From: PVC group bacterium | Lineage (GTDB): Bacteria > Verrucomicrobiota > Kiritimatiellia > CAIKKV01 > CAITUY01 | Assembly: GCA_945870225.1 (NCBI GenBank) | Contig: CAMBRF010000002.1 | Location: 1 to 64,000 of the forward strand | DNA: 64,000 nt | Reading direction: 5' to 3' | Shown: positions 26,553-36,172 of the stretch, piece after piece | How the letters are laid out: every line of letters begins with the position of its first letter | Numbering within the stretch: position 1 is the first letter of the stretch | Notes under the pieces: generated by a model | Told to the model about the DNA's origin: nothing | The model's input: the letters and a program-made list of their open reading frames with translations, nothing else | Databases searched by the model: none | Position numbers and translations under genes: made by a program

Positions 26553-29500
26553 TCAAGACGGGCTTTCCGTTGCCGCACCCGGCTGCTGACCGGGACCCTC
26601 TTTGAGCAATGACTGAAGGACCGACAGCAGCTCCCGCCCGGGATAGGGCTTCTGGATGAACCTGAATCCCTCGCGCTGAATCTCCGGCCACCGGGATTTT
26701 TCGTCCATATAACCACTGGTCAACAAGAACCGTATCTGTGGCTTTTTTTGGCGAAGTTGCCGAACCAGATCCAACCCGTTGATATCGGGAAGAACCACAT
26801 CGGAAAACACGACATGAAAGGCGCCGCGCTGCTCCTCGAACACCGCCAGGGCGTCACGCGCCGTTCTCGCGCCAATAACCTCGTATCCTCGCTCCCTTAA
26901 AACACGCATGGAGAATTGGCGAACCATGTCCTCGTCCTCCACCACCAGAATCCGGACTGAACCGGCCGGGACGTTCCCCTCCTCAACGGGCACGGAAGGC
27001 TCGGGGACCGCATCCCTGTCGGCCACCAGCAAAAACACCTTGATGGTCGTTCCCAGGCCATCCTGACTATACACCTGAATCCATCCGCCATGCTGCTTGA
27101 TGATGCCATGCACCATGGCCAGTCCAAGACCCGCCCCGGGGTCCTGACTCTTTGTGGAGAAAAACGGCTCAAAGAGGTGATCGATGCTCGCCTGACTCAT
27201 CCCCAGTCCGGTATCCGACACTGAGAGGCAGACATAACTGCCGACGCGGGCCTCGGTCATTTGCTGGATATCGGCGGCCGACACTGTGAAAGGCTTGGTC
27301 TGAACTGTAAGACACCCTCCTTCCGGCATCGCGTCGCGGGCATTTGACACCAGATGCATAAGCACCTGTTCGATCTGGAGGGGATCGACATTGACCGGGC
27401 GCAACGCCGGCTCCAACTGCTTGACGAACTCGATCTTCTCCCCCACCTGCTGGGTGATCATGGCGGAAGCATCCTCGACAATCCGGTTAAGATCGACGAC
27501 CTGCGACACGAGCAGTTGTTTCCGGCTGTATGCCAGCAATTGCCGCGTAAGATCGCAGGCGCGCTTAGCCGCGCGGCTGACCTCGAGGGCATCCCTGCGC
27601 CCCGGATGCTGTTCATCCAACCGTCCCATCAGAATATCGTTGAACCCGATAATCACCTGGAGCAGGTTGTTGAAATCGTGAGCAATTCCGCCGGCGAGAC
27701 GACCCACCCCTTCCATCTTATGGGCCTGAGCCAGCTGCTCCTGAAGTTTTTTAATCTCAGTAATATCGATCGATATGCACAAAACGGCCCGTTCATCGCT
27801 GCCAGCCGGAGTAAACGGAACCTTGATGGTTTGCAGGATCCGGGGGAGGCCCTCACGATCGATCCAGGTCTCTTCCTGAATCCTGACGGACTCGCCCGTT
27901 TCGATCACCTGCCGGTCTTCACGGCGGCCGGCGTCTGCCCGTTCCGCCCCCCCGATCCAGCCCTCCGCATCCCCCGTTAACAACGCATCACGCGTCACGC
28001 CAACCCACTCGGCGAACCGGCGGTTAAAAAGAATCAGCCGACCCGTCTTGTCCCGGACATAAATGGCGTGCGGCACCAGGTCGATAACCTGCCGCAGGTT
28101 TTTTTCACTGGCCTCCAGCGCCCGGGCAGCATGGGTCCGTTCCGTGGTATCCCGGACAATGCTCACCAGAACCCGGTCCTCGCCAATGGTGACACCTGTG
28201 GAGCTTACTTCAACGGGGAAGAGGGTTCCATCCTTGTGTCGGTGGATGGTTTCAAAGGTAAGTCCCTGGGCGTTGGCCTCGGCCAGATGGCCGGAGATAG
28301 ACGACACAGCGGAACTCGCCCGCAGGTCAGCCACGGTCTTGGTCGCCAAGGTCTCACGGTCGTAGCCATAAGCTCGCTCGGCCGCCGCGTTCGCTTCGAT
28401 AATCCGACCATCCGGACGCATGAAGAGAATGATGTCGCGGGCATACCGGGAGAGAACCTGATAGCGCTCGAATAGCCGTTGCTGCTGCCTTCGTTCGGTA
28501 ATGTCGCGAACGATGGCTTGATAATAGTTCAGCCCGCTTTCACCAATCCGGCGTAAACTCACCTCCACCGGGAAGGAGCTTCCGTCGCACCGCAGGTGCA
28601 GGGTTTCACACACCAGACTGCGTTCCCGCTCCACGCGCCGGATCATCGTCTCCAGGGATCCCCGCAAATCCTTCGGGACGAAATCAGCCAGACGCCGGGC
28701 TAAAATCGCCTCACGCTCATACCCGTACGCCTCAAGTGCCCGGTCATTGGCCTCAATGACCCGCAGTTTTTCATCGACCAGAAGGATGATGTCATTCGCG
28801 AACTTGGAGAGGTTGATGTAGTGCCGGGTCAGGGCCTGCCGCTCGGCTTCAGCGTGCTCCCAGTCCCGTGACAGTTCTCGCGTTTTACGGTACCACACCA
28901 GGCCGACAATCAACCCCGACACCACAATCAAAGAGAGACAGGAAACCAGCAGCATACATCCCGTCAAACGGACCGGCGCCAAAACTTCCGTTTCCTCCAT
29001 TTCGGACACCAGATCCCACGGGGTCCCGGGCACGGGACGCATCACCGCCAAAACCCGCCGCCCGCCATAGTTTACCCCGCGAATAAACCCCTCTATGCCC
29101 AATACCGCCGACGCGGCGGACAGGCCGGGCACGGTAAGGGGACGCCTGAGATTCAGGGGGGCATCCGGGTACTGTCGCAAATCGCTGAGAAACAGGACAT
29201 CGCCCCCCTCCCTCCGCACCAGAAAGGACTCCGCCGTCGTGCTGACCATGGGCCAGGACCGGAGCAACGGGAAAAGGTGCGGATAGGGCGAGATCCTGAA
29301 CATGAGCACTCCGGTAACGAGCGCGGGAGTATCGGCCGTCCCGGCCTCGTCCATGACGGGCACATACAAGTCCATGTGGATATCGGGAAGGTGCGAGGCG
29401 CGGTGAAGGTCCGACATGAAAACCTTCGCTGTTCCGACGACCCTGATGAGGCTCTCCTTGCCGAACGTCCCTAAACGGCCCCGCTCTGAATCGACGGCCA

Positions 29501-29915
29501 GAACAAAGGCCCCGTCGGCCGAGATAAGCAGGACATCCTCGAAATCGTAAATCTCCTTCAGGCTGGCCATCCAGGCCAGAATTTCCCGTCGCCGCTCCTC
29601 ACGGTCGGGATGGCGCAGGAAGTCAGCCAACCACCGGCGCACCGCCGGGTTGCGGGCCAAAGTATCGCCCTGATCGCGATAGACATTGTACCACTGGACA
29701 ATCTGCCCGACCTTCAGATCCTCAATGGCTTGAAGCGAGGCAACGGCTGCTTCCTCATGGCGCAGCGTATGGGATTGAAAAAAAACACCGCTGAGCACCG
29801 CCACAACGAGCACGAGGAGAAAAAACAATAACAGGGAGGTCCGGGGCAGAGCCTGCCGCCGGAACGAGACCTTTCGCAGCGATGTCTTCTTCTGTTTATC
29901 CGCAGACGGATGCAT
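26553..29915 (-). CDS. Hybrid sensor histidine kinase (Cache-type sensor, three PAS, receiver)
   Basis: An 1120-residue membrane sensor. A first helix (about 27-47), a periplasmic Cache-like sensory domain (about 50-300) and a second helix (about 305-330) lead into three PAS domains between about 355 and 715. HisKA follows with phospho-acceptor His in GGIAHDFNN, then HATPase (NARDAMPEGG, SDTGLGMS, GAGLGLAMV), and a C-terminal receiver with acidic pocket VVEDED and acceptor Asp in FSDVVLPD. The C-terminal receiver makes it a hybrid kinase that may pass phosphate to an unlinked partner. ATG 29915 has AGGAGG five bases upstream, so the longer frame is rejected. It is divergent from the Enzyme I-like gene. 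Confidence 0.93.
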   Translation of the reverse strand: MHPSADKQKKTSLRKVSFRRQALPRTSLLLFFLLVLVVAVLSGVFFQSHTLRHEEAAVASLQAIEDLKVGQIVQWYNVYRDQGDTLARNPAVRRWLADFLRHPDREERRREILAWMASLKEIYDFEDVLLISADGAFVLAVDSERGRLGTFGKESLIRVVGTAKVFMSDLHRASHLPDIHMDLYVPVMDEAGTADTPALVTGVLMFRISPYPHLFPLLRSWPMVSTTAESFLVRREGGDVLFLSDLRQYPDAPLNLRRPLTVPGLSAASAVLGIEGFIRGVNYGGRRVLAVMRPVPGTPWDLVSEMEETEVLAPVRLTGCMLLVSCLSLIVVSGLIVGLVWYRKTRELSRDWEHAEAERQALTRHYINLSKFANDIILLVDEKLRVIEANDRALEAYGYEREAILARRLADFVPKDLRGSLETMIRRVERERSLVCETLHLRCDGSSFPVEVSLRRIGESGLNYYQAIVRDITERRQQQRLFERYQVLSRYARDIILFMRPDGRIIEANAAAERAYGYDRETLATKTVADLRASSAVSSISGHLAEANAQGLTFETIHRHKDGTLFPVEVSSTGVTIGEDRVLVSIVRDTTERTHAARALEASEKNLRQVIDLVPHAIYVRDKTGRLILFNRRFAEWVGVTRDALLTGDAEGWIGGAERADAGRREDRQVIETGESVRIQEETWIDREGLPRILQTIKVPFTPAGSDERAVLCISIDITEIKKLQEQLAQAHKMEGVGRLAGGIAHDFNNLLQVIIGFNDILMGRLDEQHPGRRDALEVSRAAKRACDLTRQLLAYSRKQLLVSQVVDLNRIVEDASAMITQQVGEKIEFVKQLEPALRPVNVDPLQIEQVLMHLVSNARDAMPEGGCLTVQTKPFTVSAADIQQMTEARVGSYVCLSVSDTGLGMSQASIDHLFEPFFSTKSQDPGAGLGLAMVHGIIKQHGGWIQVYSQDGLGTTIKVFLLVADRDAVPEPSVPVEEGNVPAGSVRILVVEDEDMVRQFSMRVLRERGYEVIGARTARDALAVFEEQRGAFHVVFSDVVLPDINGLDLVRQLRQKKPQIRFLLTSGYMDEKSRWPEIQREGFRFIQKPYPGRELLSVLQSLLKEGPGQQPGAATESPS

Positions 29916-30053
29916 GCACCCTCCTCCGGTTACACCGGTCAAACATACGCATCGAACGGTGCCGATTTTCATCCACTCACGGAATAAAGTCAAGCTGGAC
30001 TACGTGCTGATTGACCCGCGGATCATTTGACGATACTGTGCCATTCGGAAATC

Positions 30054-32321
30054 ATGAAAAAAGACACTGTTGATCTTATTTGCAGCGTAGGGGAGCTGGC
30101 CAGCTTGTTCGAGAGCGATGCCGGCTTGAAAGGGTTTCTGCAAAAGGTCGTCAGCCTGGTGGCCTATCACATGAAGGCCGCGGTCTGTTCCGTCTACATG
30201 TTTGACGAGGCAACCGGGGAATTGGTGCTCACCGCCAACCAGGGCCTCAACCCTGATTGCGTCGGCACTCTGCGCCTGAAACTGGGCGAAGGGATCACCG
30301 GGCGGGCGGTCAAGGAACTGCGCGCCATCCGGGAAGGCCGAGGGTCCAGCAGCCCTTTCTACAAGTACATCCCCGGGACAGGCGAGGAACGTTACGAGGC
30401 CTTTCTGGCGGTGCCCATCCTGAACGGCAACCAGCGCGTTGGCGCGCTCGTCGTTCAGGATCCCCAGCCCGACTACTTCGATGATAACGATGTCAAGGCC
30501 CTGCGGGCGATTACCTCGCAACTGGCCAACACCATCGAAAGCGCCAAGCTGCTGATGAGCCTGCATGAGCCTGCCGCATTGATCACGCCCTCCGCCGGTT
30601 TTTTCGCGCCCTCCTCCACGCGCATCATTCACGGAATCGTCGCCTGCGAGGGTATCGCCATGGGACGCGCCCTGGACATCACGGCCAACGACCAGGGCTG
30701 GCTGACGGATACGGCGAGCGCGTCGTCGTTGACCGAAGATGACTTCCTGCGCGCATTGCGCAAAACCGAGGAGCAGCTGGCCGAGCTTCAACGTCAGCTC
30801 GGCGAGCGCATGTCGGATGTGGCCACCCTCGTCTTTGATGCCCACGTTCTGATCCTCAAGGACAGTGGCTTTTCGGGTGAAATGCAAACCCGGATCCGAC
30901 AGGGCAACCCGCCGGACCAAGCCATCCGGAACGTCATCCAGATGTATGTGGACCTTTTTTCCAACAGTTCAAACTCCTCCTTGCGGGAGAAGACTCACGA
31001 TGTGCGCGACCTGGGGCTGCGCCTGTTGTCCAATCTCCTGATGCGCACCTCGGAAAGCGCGGATTATCACGGCCGCATCATTGTCGCCGATGATCTTCTG
31101 CCCTCGGATATCCTTAAACTTTCCGCCCAACGGGCCGAGGGAGTCGTCCTGATCGGGGGAGGCGTTACCGCTCACATCTCCGTTCTGGCCCGGTCCCTCC
31201 ACATGCCTCTGGTCATTGTGAAAGAAGCGCTCCTGACCAAGGAGGAAAAGGCTCAGGGCCCTTTCATTATCCTGGATGCCGATCAGGGACATGTGCTGAT
31301 CAACCAAACCTCCGATGTGATCCATCAGTACCAGTCGCTGCTCAATGCCCGCGCAGACGGTGACTCGGCTGCCGCCCTGGTCGCGCCGAGCACGACCACG
31401 CGCGACGGCCAGCGCATTCGCCTGATGGCCAACATCAACCTGTTGAGCGAACTTCCCTCCGCCCAGCGGTTCAAGGCCGAGGGGATCGGGCTGTACCGCA
31501 GCGAGTTCCCGTTCATTGTCCGGAAAAGCATACCGACCGAGGAGGAGCAATTCCGGATCTACCGGAAGGTGCTCGAGTCCATGCCGGATCAGGAGGTCCT
31601 GCTACGCACCCTGGATGTCGGCGGGGACAAGATGCTTCCCTTCTTCCCTGCGGTCTCCGAGGCGAATCCTTTTCTGGGCCTCCGCGCACTGCGCTTCTCC
31701 CTGCGTAACAAGGACATACTCATCCAACAGTTGCGTGCCATGCTTCGGGCCGGGGCGGCGCGGCCCTTGAGCATCATGTTCCCGCTGGTGATGGCCGTGG
31801 AGGATTTTGAGGAGGCGCGCGAGGTGGTGCAGGCTTGCATTCGCGCGTTAAAGGACGAGCAATTGCCTTGCAACGAGACGCCCAGACTCGGAGTCATGAT
31901 TGAAGTGCCTTCAGCCGTCGAATTGGCGGTCGAACTGGCCCGGGCTTCTGATTTTCTCTGCATCGGGAGCAACGATCTCATCCAGTACACCCTGGCCGTG
32001 GATCGGACCAACCCGAACATCGCCAATCTCTTCATCCCCCACCATCCGGCGGTGCTCCGCGCCATCAAGCGCGTGGCCGAGGCCGCCACGTCCCAAGGCA
32101 AGCCGATATCGCTCTGCGGGGACATGGCGACCGATGAGCGGATCATCCCCTTTCTGGTTGGCGCGGGAATTCACGCGTTCAGCATGGATCCAAAACACAT
32201 TCCGCGCATTCAGCAGGTCATTGCCGCACTCTCCTTCAAGGACGTGTGCCGCCTGGCCGGGGAGATCATCAATCTCGGAAGCGTGAAGGCCGTTGAAGCC
32301 CGCCTGAGCATCACGCCGTAG
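30054..32321 (+). CDS. ptsP: GAF-domain PEP-protein phosphotransferase (PtsP/Enzyme I-like)
   Basis: A 755-residue cytoplasmic protein. An N-terminal GAF domain (about 10-160) is followed by an Enzyme I module: helical HPr-binding part, swivelling domain with the phospho-His in TAHISVLARSL (about residue 380), and the PEP-binding barrel with GLYRSEFPF, LDVGGDKM, IEVPSAVE, IGSNDLIQYTLAVDR and active Cys in LCGDMA. This is the PtsP (EI-Ntr) architecture, linking PEP to a nitrogen- or stress-related phosphorelay instead of sugar import. No HPr, NPr or EIIA gene is in the window. ATG 30054 is chosen over TTG 30027. Confidence 0.92.
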   Translation: MKKDTVDLICSVGELASLFESDAGLKGFLQKVVSLVAYHMKAAVCSVYMFDEATGELVLTANQGLNPDCVGTLRLKLGEGITGRAVKELRAIREGRGSSSPFYKYIPGTGEERYEAFLAVPILNGNQRVGALVVQDPQPDYFDDNDVKALRAITSQLANTIESAKLLMSLHEPAALITPSAGFFAPSSTRIIHGIVACEGIAMGRALDITANDQGWLTDTASASSLTEDDFLRALRKTEEQLAELQRQLGERMSDVATLVFDAHVLILKDSGFSGEMQTRIRQGNPPDQAIRNVIQMYVDLFSNSSNSSLREKTHDVRDLGLRLLSNLLMRTSESADYHGRIIVADDLLPSDILKLSAQRAEGVVLIGGGVTAHISVLARSLHMPLVIVKEALLTKEEKAQGPFIILDADQGHVLINQTSDVIHQYQSLLNARADGDSAAALVAPSTTTRDGQRIRLMANINLLSELPSAQRFKAEGIGLYRSEFPFIVRKSIPTEEEQFRIYRKVLESMPDQEVLLRTLDVGGDKMLPFFPAVSEANPFLGLRALRFSLRNKDILIQQLRAMLRAGAARPLSIMFPLVMAVEDFEEAREVVQACIRALKDEQLPCNETPRLGVMIEVPSAVELAVELARASDFLCIGSNDLIQYTLAVDRTNPNIANLFIPHHPAVLRAIKRVAEAATSQGKPISLCGDMATDERIIPFLVGAGIHAFSMDPKHIPRIQQVIAALSFKDVCRLAGEIINLGSVKAVEARLSITP

Positions 32322-32332
32322 CCACGGATTTC

Positions 32333-32361
32333 TTGACAGGACCGGGGCGCTCTCGTAGTTT
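32333..32361 (+). promoter_or_regulatory. Sigma-70-type promoter of the cobalamin riboswitch transcript
   Basis: TTGACA at 32333-32338 and TAGTTT at 32356-32361 are separated by exactly 17 bases, and transcription would begin a few bases before the riboswitch. The -35 hexamer is a perfect consensus match. Confidence 0.6.
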
Positions 32362-32371
32362 GGCCGCCTGA

Positions 32372-32555
32372 CAACTGAAACGGTGATTCAGCATTCCGGA
32401 ACGCGGTGAGACTCCGCGGCGATCCCGTCGCTGTAATCGGGGAGTGAGTATCGAACAGGCCATGCCCGCCACTGCGCCACGCGGTTTAACCGTAGCGGCG
32501 CGGGAAGGTGTCAACCCTCACATCGATCCGAAAGCCAGAAGACCTGCTGAAGCGC
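32372..32555 (+). ncRNA. Cobalamin (AdoCbl) riboswitch
   Basis: The leader carries the ordered landmarks of the cobalamin aptamer: GCGGTGAGACTCCGCGGCGATCCC-type core around 32403-32430 with the GTCGCTGTAATCGGGGAGTG segment after it, GCCACTG near 32468, GGGAAGG near 32502, and the conserved B12 box AGCCAGAAGACCTGC at 32533-32547. Exact ends are approximate. It precedes an intrinsic terminator and cobT, so cobalamin binding is expected to turn cobT off. Confidence 0.93.
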
Positions 32556-32582
32556 TGCAAGGATTTGGAATCTGATGGAAAA

Positions 32583-32630
32583 GGGTTCCGGCGTACTCCC
32601 TCGGGAGGACGCCGGAACCCTTTTTGTTTT
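32583..32630 (+). terminator. Intrinsic terminator, riboswitch expression platform
   Basis: GGGTTCCGGCGT pairs with ACGCCGGAACCC around a smaller CTCCC/GGGAG stem, followed by TTTTTGTTTTT. It lies between the B12 box and the cobT ribosome site, as expected for ligand-controlled transcription termination. Confidence 0.88.
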
Positions 32631-32672
32631 TGAGACGGGAAGACATAACAACCTAACCTGAAGGAGACTGGA

Positions 32673-33731
32673 ATGAGCCTGTTACAACAAACCGTGTCCA
32701 CCATCCGCCTCGCCGATCGAGCCCTGCTGCCGGCGATCCAGGCGCATCTAGATGATCTGACCAAGCCGCAAGGCAGCCTGGGGCGACTGGAGTCCCTGGC
32801 CCTGCAGTACTGCCTTGCCACCCAAACACTTCAGCCCGTACAGGGAAAATTGCGCCTCTACTGTTTTGCGGGTGATCATGGCGTAGCCAGCGAGGGGGTT
32901 TCCGCCTTCCCCAAGGAGGTCACCCCTCAAATGGTGGGGAATATGCTCGCCGGCGGAGCGGCTATCAACGTATTCACCCGCCATGCCGGGGCAGAGTTAC
33001 GGGTGGTGGACATGGGCGTGGATGCCGATCTCCAGGCCGCCCCCGGGCTCATTCACCGGAAGGTTGCCCGCGGCACCGCCAACATGGCGGCCGGACCGGC
33101 CATGTCACGGGAACAGGCGATCCAGGCGCTTGAAGCGGGTATCACGCTGGCTACCGAGGCCGCTCAGGATGGCGTCACCCTCCTGGGTACGGGTGAGATG
33201 GGCATCGCCAACACCACGCCGGCCACCGCGCTGTTTGCGGCCTACCTCGGCTGTGTGCCCGCCGATATCACCGGCCGGGGAACGGGTGTGGATGACGCCC
33301 GCCTTCAACATAAGATCCAGGTGATCGAACGGGCCCTGTCGATCAACCACACCCGGCTCGGCGACCCCCTCGACACGTTGGCGGCCCTGGGCGGCTTTGA
33401 GATCGCCGGTATAGCGGGCCTGGTACTGGGCGGAGCGGCCGCGCGCGTTCCCGTGGTGGTGGATGGGTTCATCTCCACGGCCGGCGCACTGGCCGCCCTC
33501 CGGCTTCAACCCGCCGCCGCCGATTATGTGTTCTTCAGCCACCTCTCCGAGGAACGCGGCCATCGCCGGGTGATGGAGAAACTGGGGATCAAGCCGATTC
33601 TCGAACTTAACATGCGGCTGGGAGAAGGGACCGGGGCCGCGCTCGCCATGTCCCTTGTGGCGGCCGCCCTCAAAATGTTCAATGAGATGGCTACGTTCAG
33701 CGGGGCCAGGGTGAGCACGAAGGATCCTTGA
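32673..33731 (+). CDS. cobT: Nicotinate-nucleotide:dimethylbenzimidazole phosphoribosyltransferase
   Basis: Activates 5,6-dimethylbenzimidazole (or another lower-ligand base) to its alpha-ribotide for attachment to the nucleotide loop of cobalamin. The 352-residue protein has the family motifs [45 protein letters not shown] and the catalytic Glu region [10 protein letters not shown] near 316. AAGGAG lies about eight bases before the ATG. No cobU, cobS, cobC or bluB is adjacent. Control is by the upstream riboswitch and terminator. Confidence 0.97.
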   Translation: MSLLQQTVSTIRLADRALLPAIQAHLDDLTKPQGSLGRLESLALQYCLATQTLQPVQGKLRLYCFAGDHGVASEGVSAFPKEVTPQMVGNMLAGGAAINVFTRHAGAELRVVDMGVDADLQAAPGLIHRKVARGTANMAAGPAMSREQAIQALEAGITLATEAAQDGVTLLGTGEMGIANTTPATALFAAYLGCVPADITGRGTGVDDARLQHKIQVIERALSINHTRLGDPLDTLAALGGFEIAGIAGLVLGGAAARVPVVVDGFISTAGALAALRLQPAAADYVFFSHLSEERGHRRVMEKLGIKPILELNMRLGEGTGAALAMSLVAAALKMFNEMATFSGARVSTKDP

Positions 33732-33740
33732 AGCAGGCGC

Positions 33741-34688
33741 TCAGGCCCCGGCGGAAAGCGTGTGCAGGGTGATTTCCGGCGGACACCAAAAACGAACATC
33801 CACCCCGGAACTGCCTGTCCCGGCCGACGTGTAGCCCTGCATCGCGCGGTAACGCCAGGCCCCGCGCGTCAGGCGCCGGCAACCCCGCGTGTTGGTCAGG
33901 ACCGGGATTCCGCCCGGGGCGCAGATCTGGCCGCCATGGGTGTGCCCGCAAAGCATGGCGCTGAACCCGCAGGCCGCCGCCTTTTTGAAGGGCTCCGGCG
34001 TATGGGACAACAGAATCGCCGGGGACTCATGGTCAAGATGGACGGCCGCCTTCTGCACATTATCGGTTCCGTAGTAGTGCGCATCGTCGATCCCCGCCAA
34101 AAATAACCCCTGCCCCCCGCGCTGCAGCCGCACCGCTTCGTTCAGCAACACGCGCAACCCCATGTCTTCCATCAAGGGGACCGTCTCGATGAAGTCGTGG
34201 TTGCCTAGGACGGCATAAACGTCACCCTTCAGAAAGGGACGCAACCGCCCTAATTCGCGCAGCGTAAGATCGTAAGGGCCATAGGTCTTGGCCCGGAAAT
34301 CGCCCGTGATCACGCCGACATCATAGGACAAATCAGCCACAGCCCGCCCGACGATCTCCGCAAAACCCGGGGTCAAGTCCAGATGCAGATCCGACAACTG
34401 AAGCAGAGTGAACCCCTCGAAGGCCGCCGGCAACCCTGCCACGACAAGACGGTTGTGCCGCACAACGGGGCGGGAGGCATTCCTCCGTCCCCGCCAATAC
34501 AAGCCCGTCATCTTCAGGGAAAACCGCAGGACCCAATGAAACCAGAGTAGATTCTCAACATGAAAAAAGGTCAAACCATGCCCGAGGACACGCGCCACAT
34601 AATGCGTCTCGGTCTCGAGGCGCTGGGTCAGATGAGCCCGTCCGATCCGCCGCTCGAGATGAAGATAGGCTGGGTCAGTTTTCTGCAT
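33741..34688 (-). CDS. Membrane-associated metallophosphoesterase (YkuE-like)
   Basis: A 315-residue calcineurin-type phosphoesterase. After a hydrophobic/basic N-terminal region it has the five metal motifs in order: SDLHLD, GDF, GNHD, LSHTPE and GHTHGGQ. The YkuE/YaeI-type members act at the membrane, some on lipid-linked pyrophosphates or lipid A precursors. Its place at the end of the lipA-lpxL-GT2-rfbA-rfbC operon favours an envelope lipid or sugar substrate. The start overlaps the rfbC stop by 14 bases. Confidence 0.88.
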   Translation of the reverse strand: MQKTDPAYLHLERRIGRAHLTQRLETETHYVARVLGHGLTFFHVENLLWFHWVLRFSLKMTGLYWRGRRNASRPVVRHNRLVVAGLPAAFEGFTLLQLSDLHLDLTPGFAEIVGRAVADLSYDVGVITGDFRAKTYGPYDLTLRELGRLRPFLKGDVYAVLGNHDFIETVPLMEDMGLRVLLNEAVRLQRGGQGLFLAGIDDAHYYGTDNVQKAAVHLDHESPAILLSHTPEPFKKAAACGFSAMLCGHTHGGQICAPGGIPVLTNTRGCRRLTRGAWRYRAMQGYTSAGTGSSGVDVRFWCPPEITLHTLSAGA

Positions 34689-35247
34689 GCTTGAAAACCG
34701 GGAGATCCTCCGGCTTCATCTCGGCCAGGGTTCTCAAGCCCACATCCCGTTTCGACAGCAGCGGCGTCCGGACCGGCCAGGAAATAGCCAGCGCCGGGTC
34801 CGACCATAATATGCCACGCTCGTCTTCGGGGACATACACCTCGCTGCATTTATAAAAGAAATCGACTTCCGGACTCAGCACGCAGAAACCGTGGGCAAAG
34901 CCGGCCGGGACAAAGAACTGGTGGTGATTCTGCTCCGACAACACCGCCGTCACACAGCACCCGAAGGTGGGCGATCCGCGCCGGACATCCACGGCCACAT
35001 CAAAGATTTCACCCTTTACCACCCAGACCAGCTTGGCCTGGGGCCGGGTCAACTGGTAATGCAGACCGCGGAGTGTTCCCGCCACGGAGCGCGACCAGTT
35101 ATCCTGAACGAACGGAACATCCAGGCCTGCCTGGTGATACCGCTCCACATGGAACGTCTCCTGGAAAAACCCGCGGGGATCTCCATAAACGTCCGGCACG
35201 ATCAGTTTAACCTCCGGAATGGACTGCGAAATACACTGCATCGCCAT
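34675..35247 (-). CDS. rfbC: dTDP-4-dehydrorhamnose 3,5-epimerase
   Basis: A 190-residue cupin-type epimerase making dTDP-L-rhamnose precursors for surface polysaccharide. It shows PRGFFQETFH, QDNWSRSVAGTLRGLHYQ (catalytic His in LRGLHYQ), KLVWVVKGEIFDVAVDVR, PAGFAHGFCVLS and the late ILWSDPALAISWP. ATG 35247 is preferred because GGAGGAGG lies eight bases upstream. It follows rfbA by three bases; rfbB and rfbD are not in the window. Confidence 0.95.
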   Translation of the reverse strand: MAMQCISQSIPEVKLIVPDVYGDPRGFFQETFHVERYHQAGLDVPFVQDNWSRSVAGTLRGLHYQLTRPQAKLVWVVKGEIFDVAVDVRRGSPTFGCCVTAVLSEQNHHQFFVPAGFAHGFCVLSPEVDFFYKCSEVYVPEDERGILWSDPALAISWPVRTPLLSKRDVGLRTLAEMKPEDLPVFKHAEN

Positions 35248-35250
35248 CAA

Positions 35251-36120
35251 TCAACCCTCCTCCGCCAACCGCATCAGGTACTGCCCATATTCGTTCTTGG
35301 CCATTTCAGTCCCCAAGGCCTTGAGTTGCCGGCTTTCAATATATCCTTCCGCAAAGGCGATTTCCTCGATGCAGGCCATCTTGAACCCTTGCCGGGCCTG
35401 GATCGTCTGCACGAAACTGGACGCCTGATACATGGCATCATGCGTGCCCGTATCCAGCCAGGCAAAGCCCCGCCCCAGACAGTGAACGCGGAGTTCTCCC
35501 GTTTTAAGGTAATCCAGATTGATATCCGTGATCTCCAATTCGCCCCGCGGCGAAGGCTTGAGCCGGGCGGCAATGTCCACCACCCGGTTATCATAAAAAT
35601 AGAGGCCCGGAATGGCGTATTTGGATTTCGGCTTCGCGGGCTTCTCCTCCAGCGAGAGGGCATGACCCTGGTCATCAAACTCAATGACCCCGTACCGCTC
35701 GGGGTCGTTCACCGGATAGGCAAAAATAAGCGCGCCTTTCGACAGGCCGCGAGCCTCCTTGAGGACCGTGGTGAAGTTGTGGCCGTAAAAAATATTATCA
35801 CCCAGGATTAGGGCCACCGGGCTGTCGCCGATAAACGTGCGCCCGATGATAAACGCCTGGGCCAGGCCTTCCGGACTGGGCTGCTCGGCGTAACTGAGCT
35901 GGAGCCCCACCCGCGAACCGTCGCCCAGAAGCTCCTTGAACAGGGGCAGGTCATGCGGCGTACTGATAATCAGAATCTCCCGGATTCCCGCCAGCATGAG
36001 GACCGAAAGCGGATAATAAATCATCGGCTTGTCGTAGACCGGTAAGAGCTGTTTGCTGACCACACGCGTCAGAGGATAGAGCCGGGTGCCTGAGCCCCCC
36101 GCCAGAATAATGCCCTTCAT
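35251..36120 (-). CDS. rfbA: Glucose-1-phosphate thymidylyltransferase
   Basis: Makes dTDP-glucose from glucose 1-phosphate and dTTP, feeding the rhamnose pathway. The 289-residue length is normal. The nucleotide loop [29 protein letters not shown], the metal/nucleotide site [19 protein letters not shown] and [10 protein letters not shown] are all present. It lies in the minus-strand operon after the GT2 gene with a 52-base gap. Confidence 0.96.
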   Translation of the reverse strand: MKGIILAGGSGTRLYPLTRVVSKQLLPVYDKPMIYYPLSVLMLAGIREILIISTPHDLPLFKELLGDGSRVGLQLSYAEQPSPEGLAQAFIIGRTFIGDSPVALILGDNIFYGHNFTTVLKEARGLSKGALIFAYPVNDPERYGVIEFDDQGHALSLEEKPAKPKSKYAIPGLYFYDNRVVDIAARLKPSPRGELEITDINLDYLKTGELRVHCLGRGFAWLDTGTHDAMYQASSFVQTIQARQGFKMACIEEIAFAEGYIESRQLKALGTEMAKNEYGQYLMRLAEEG

Positions 36121-36172
36121 AAACCGCCTCCTTCCGTCTATTCGCCGCCCTCAAAACAAAGCGTCATTCTCT

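Noticed and set aside
26504-26716. N-terminal extension of the two-helix CxxC protein
   Set aside because: It overlaps the 3' end of the hybrid kinase, has a basic shadow-like composition, and a good ribosome site supports ATG 26503.
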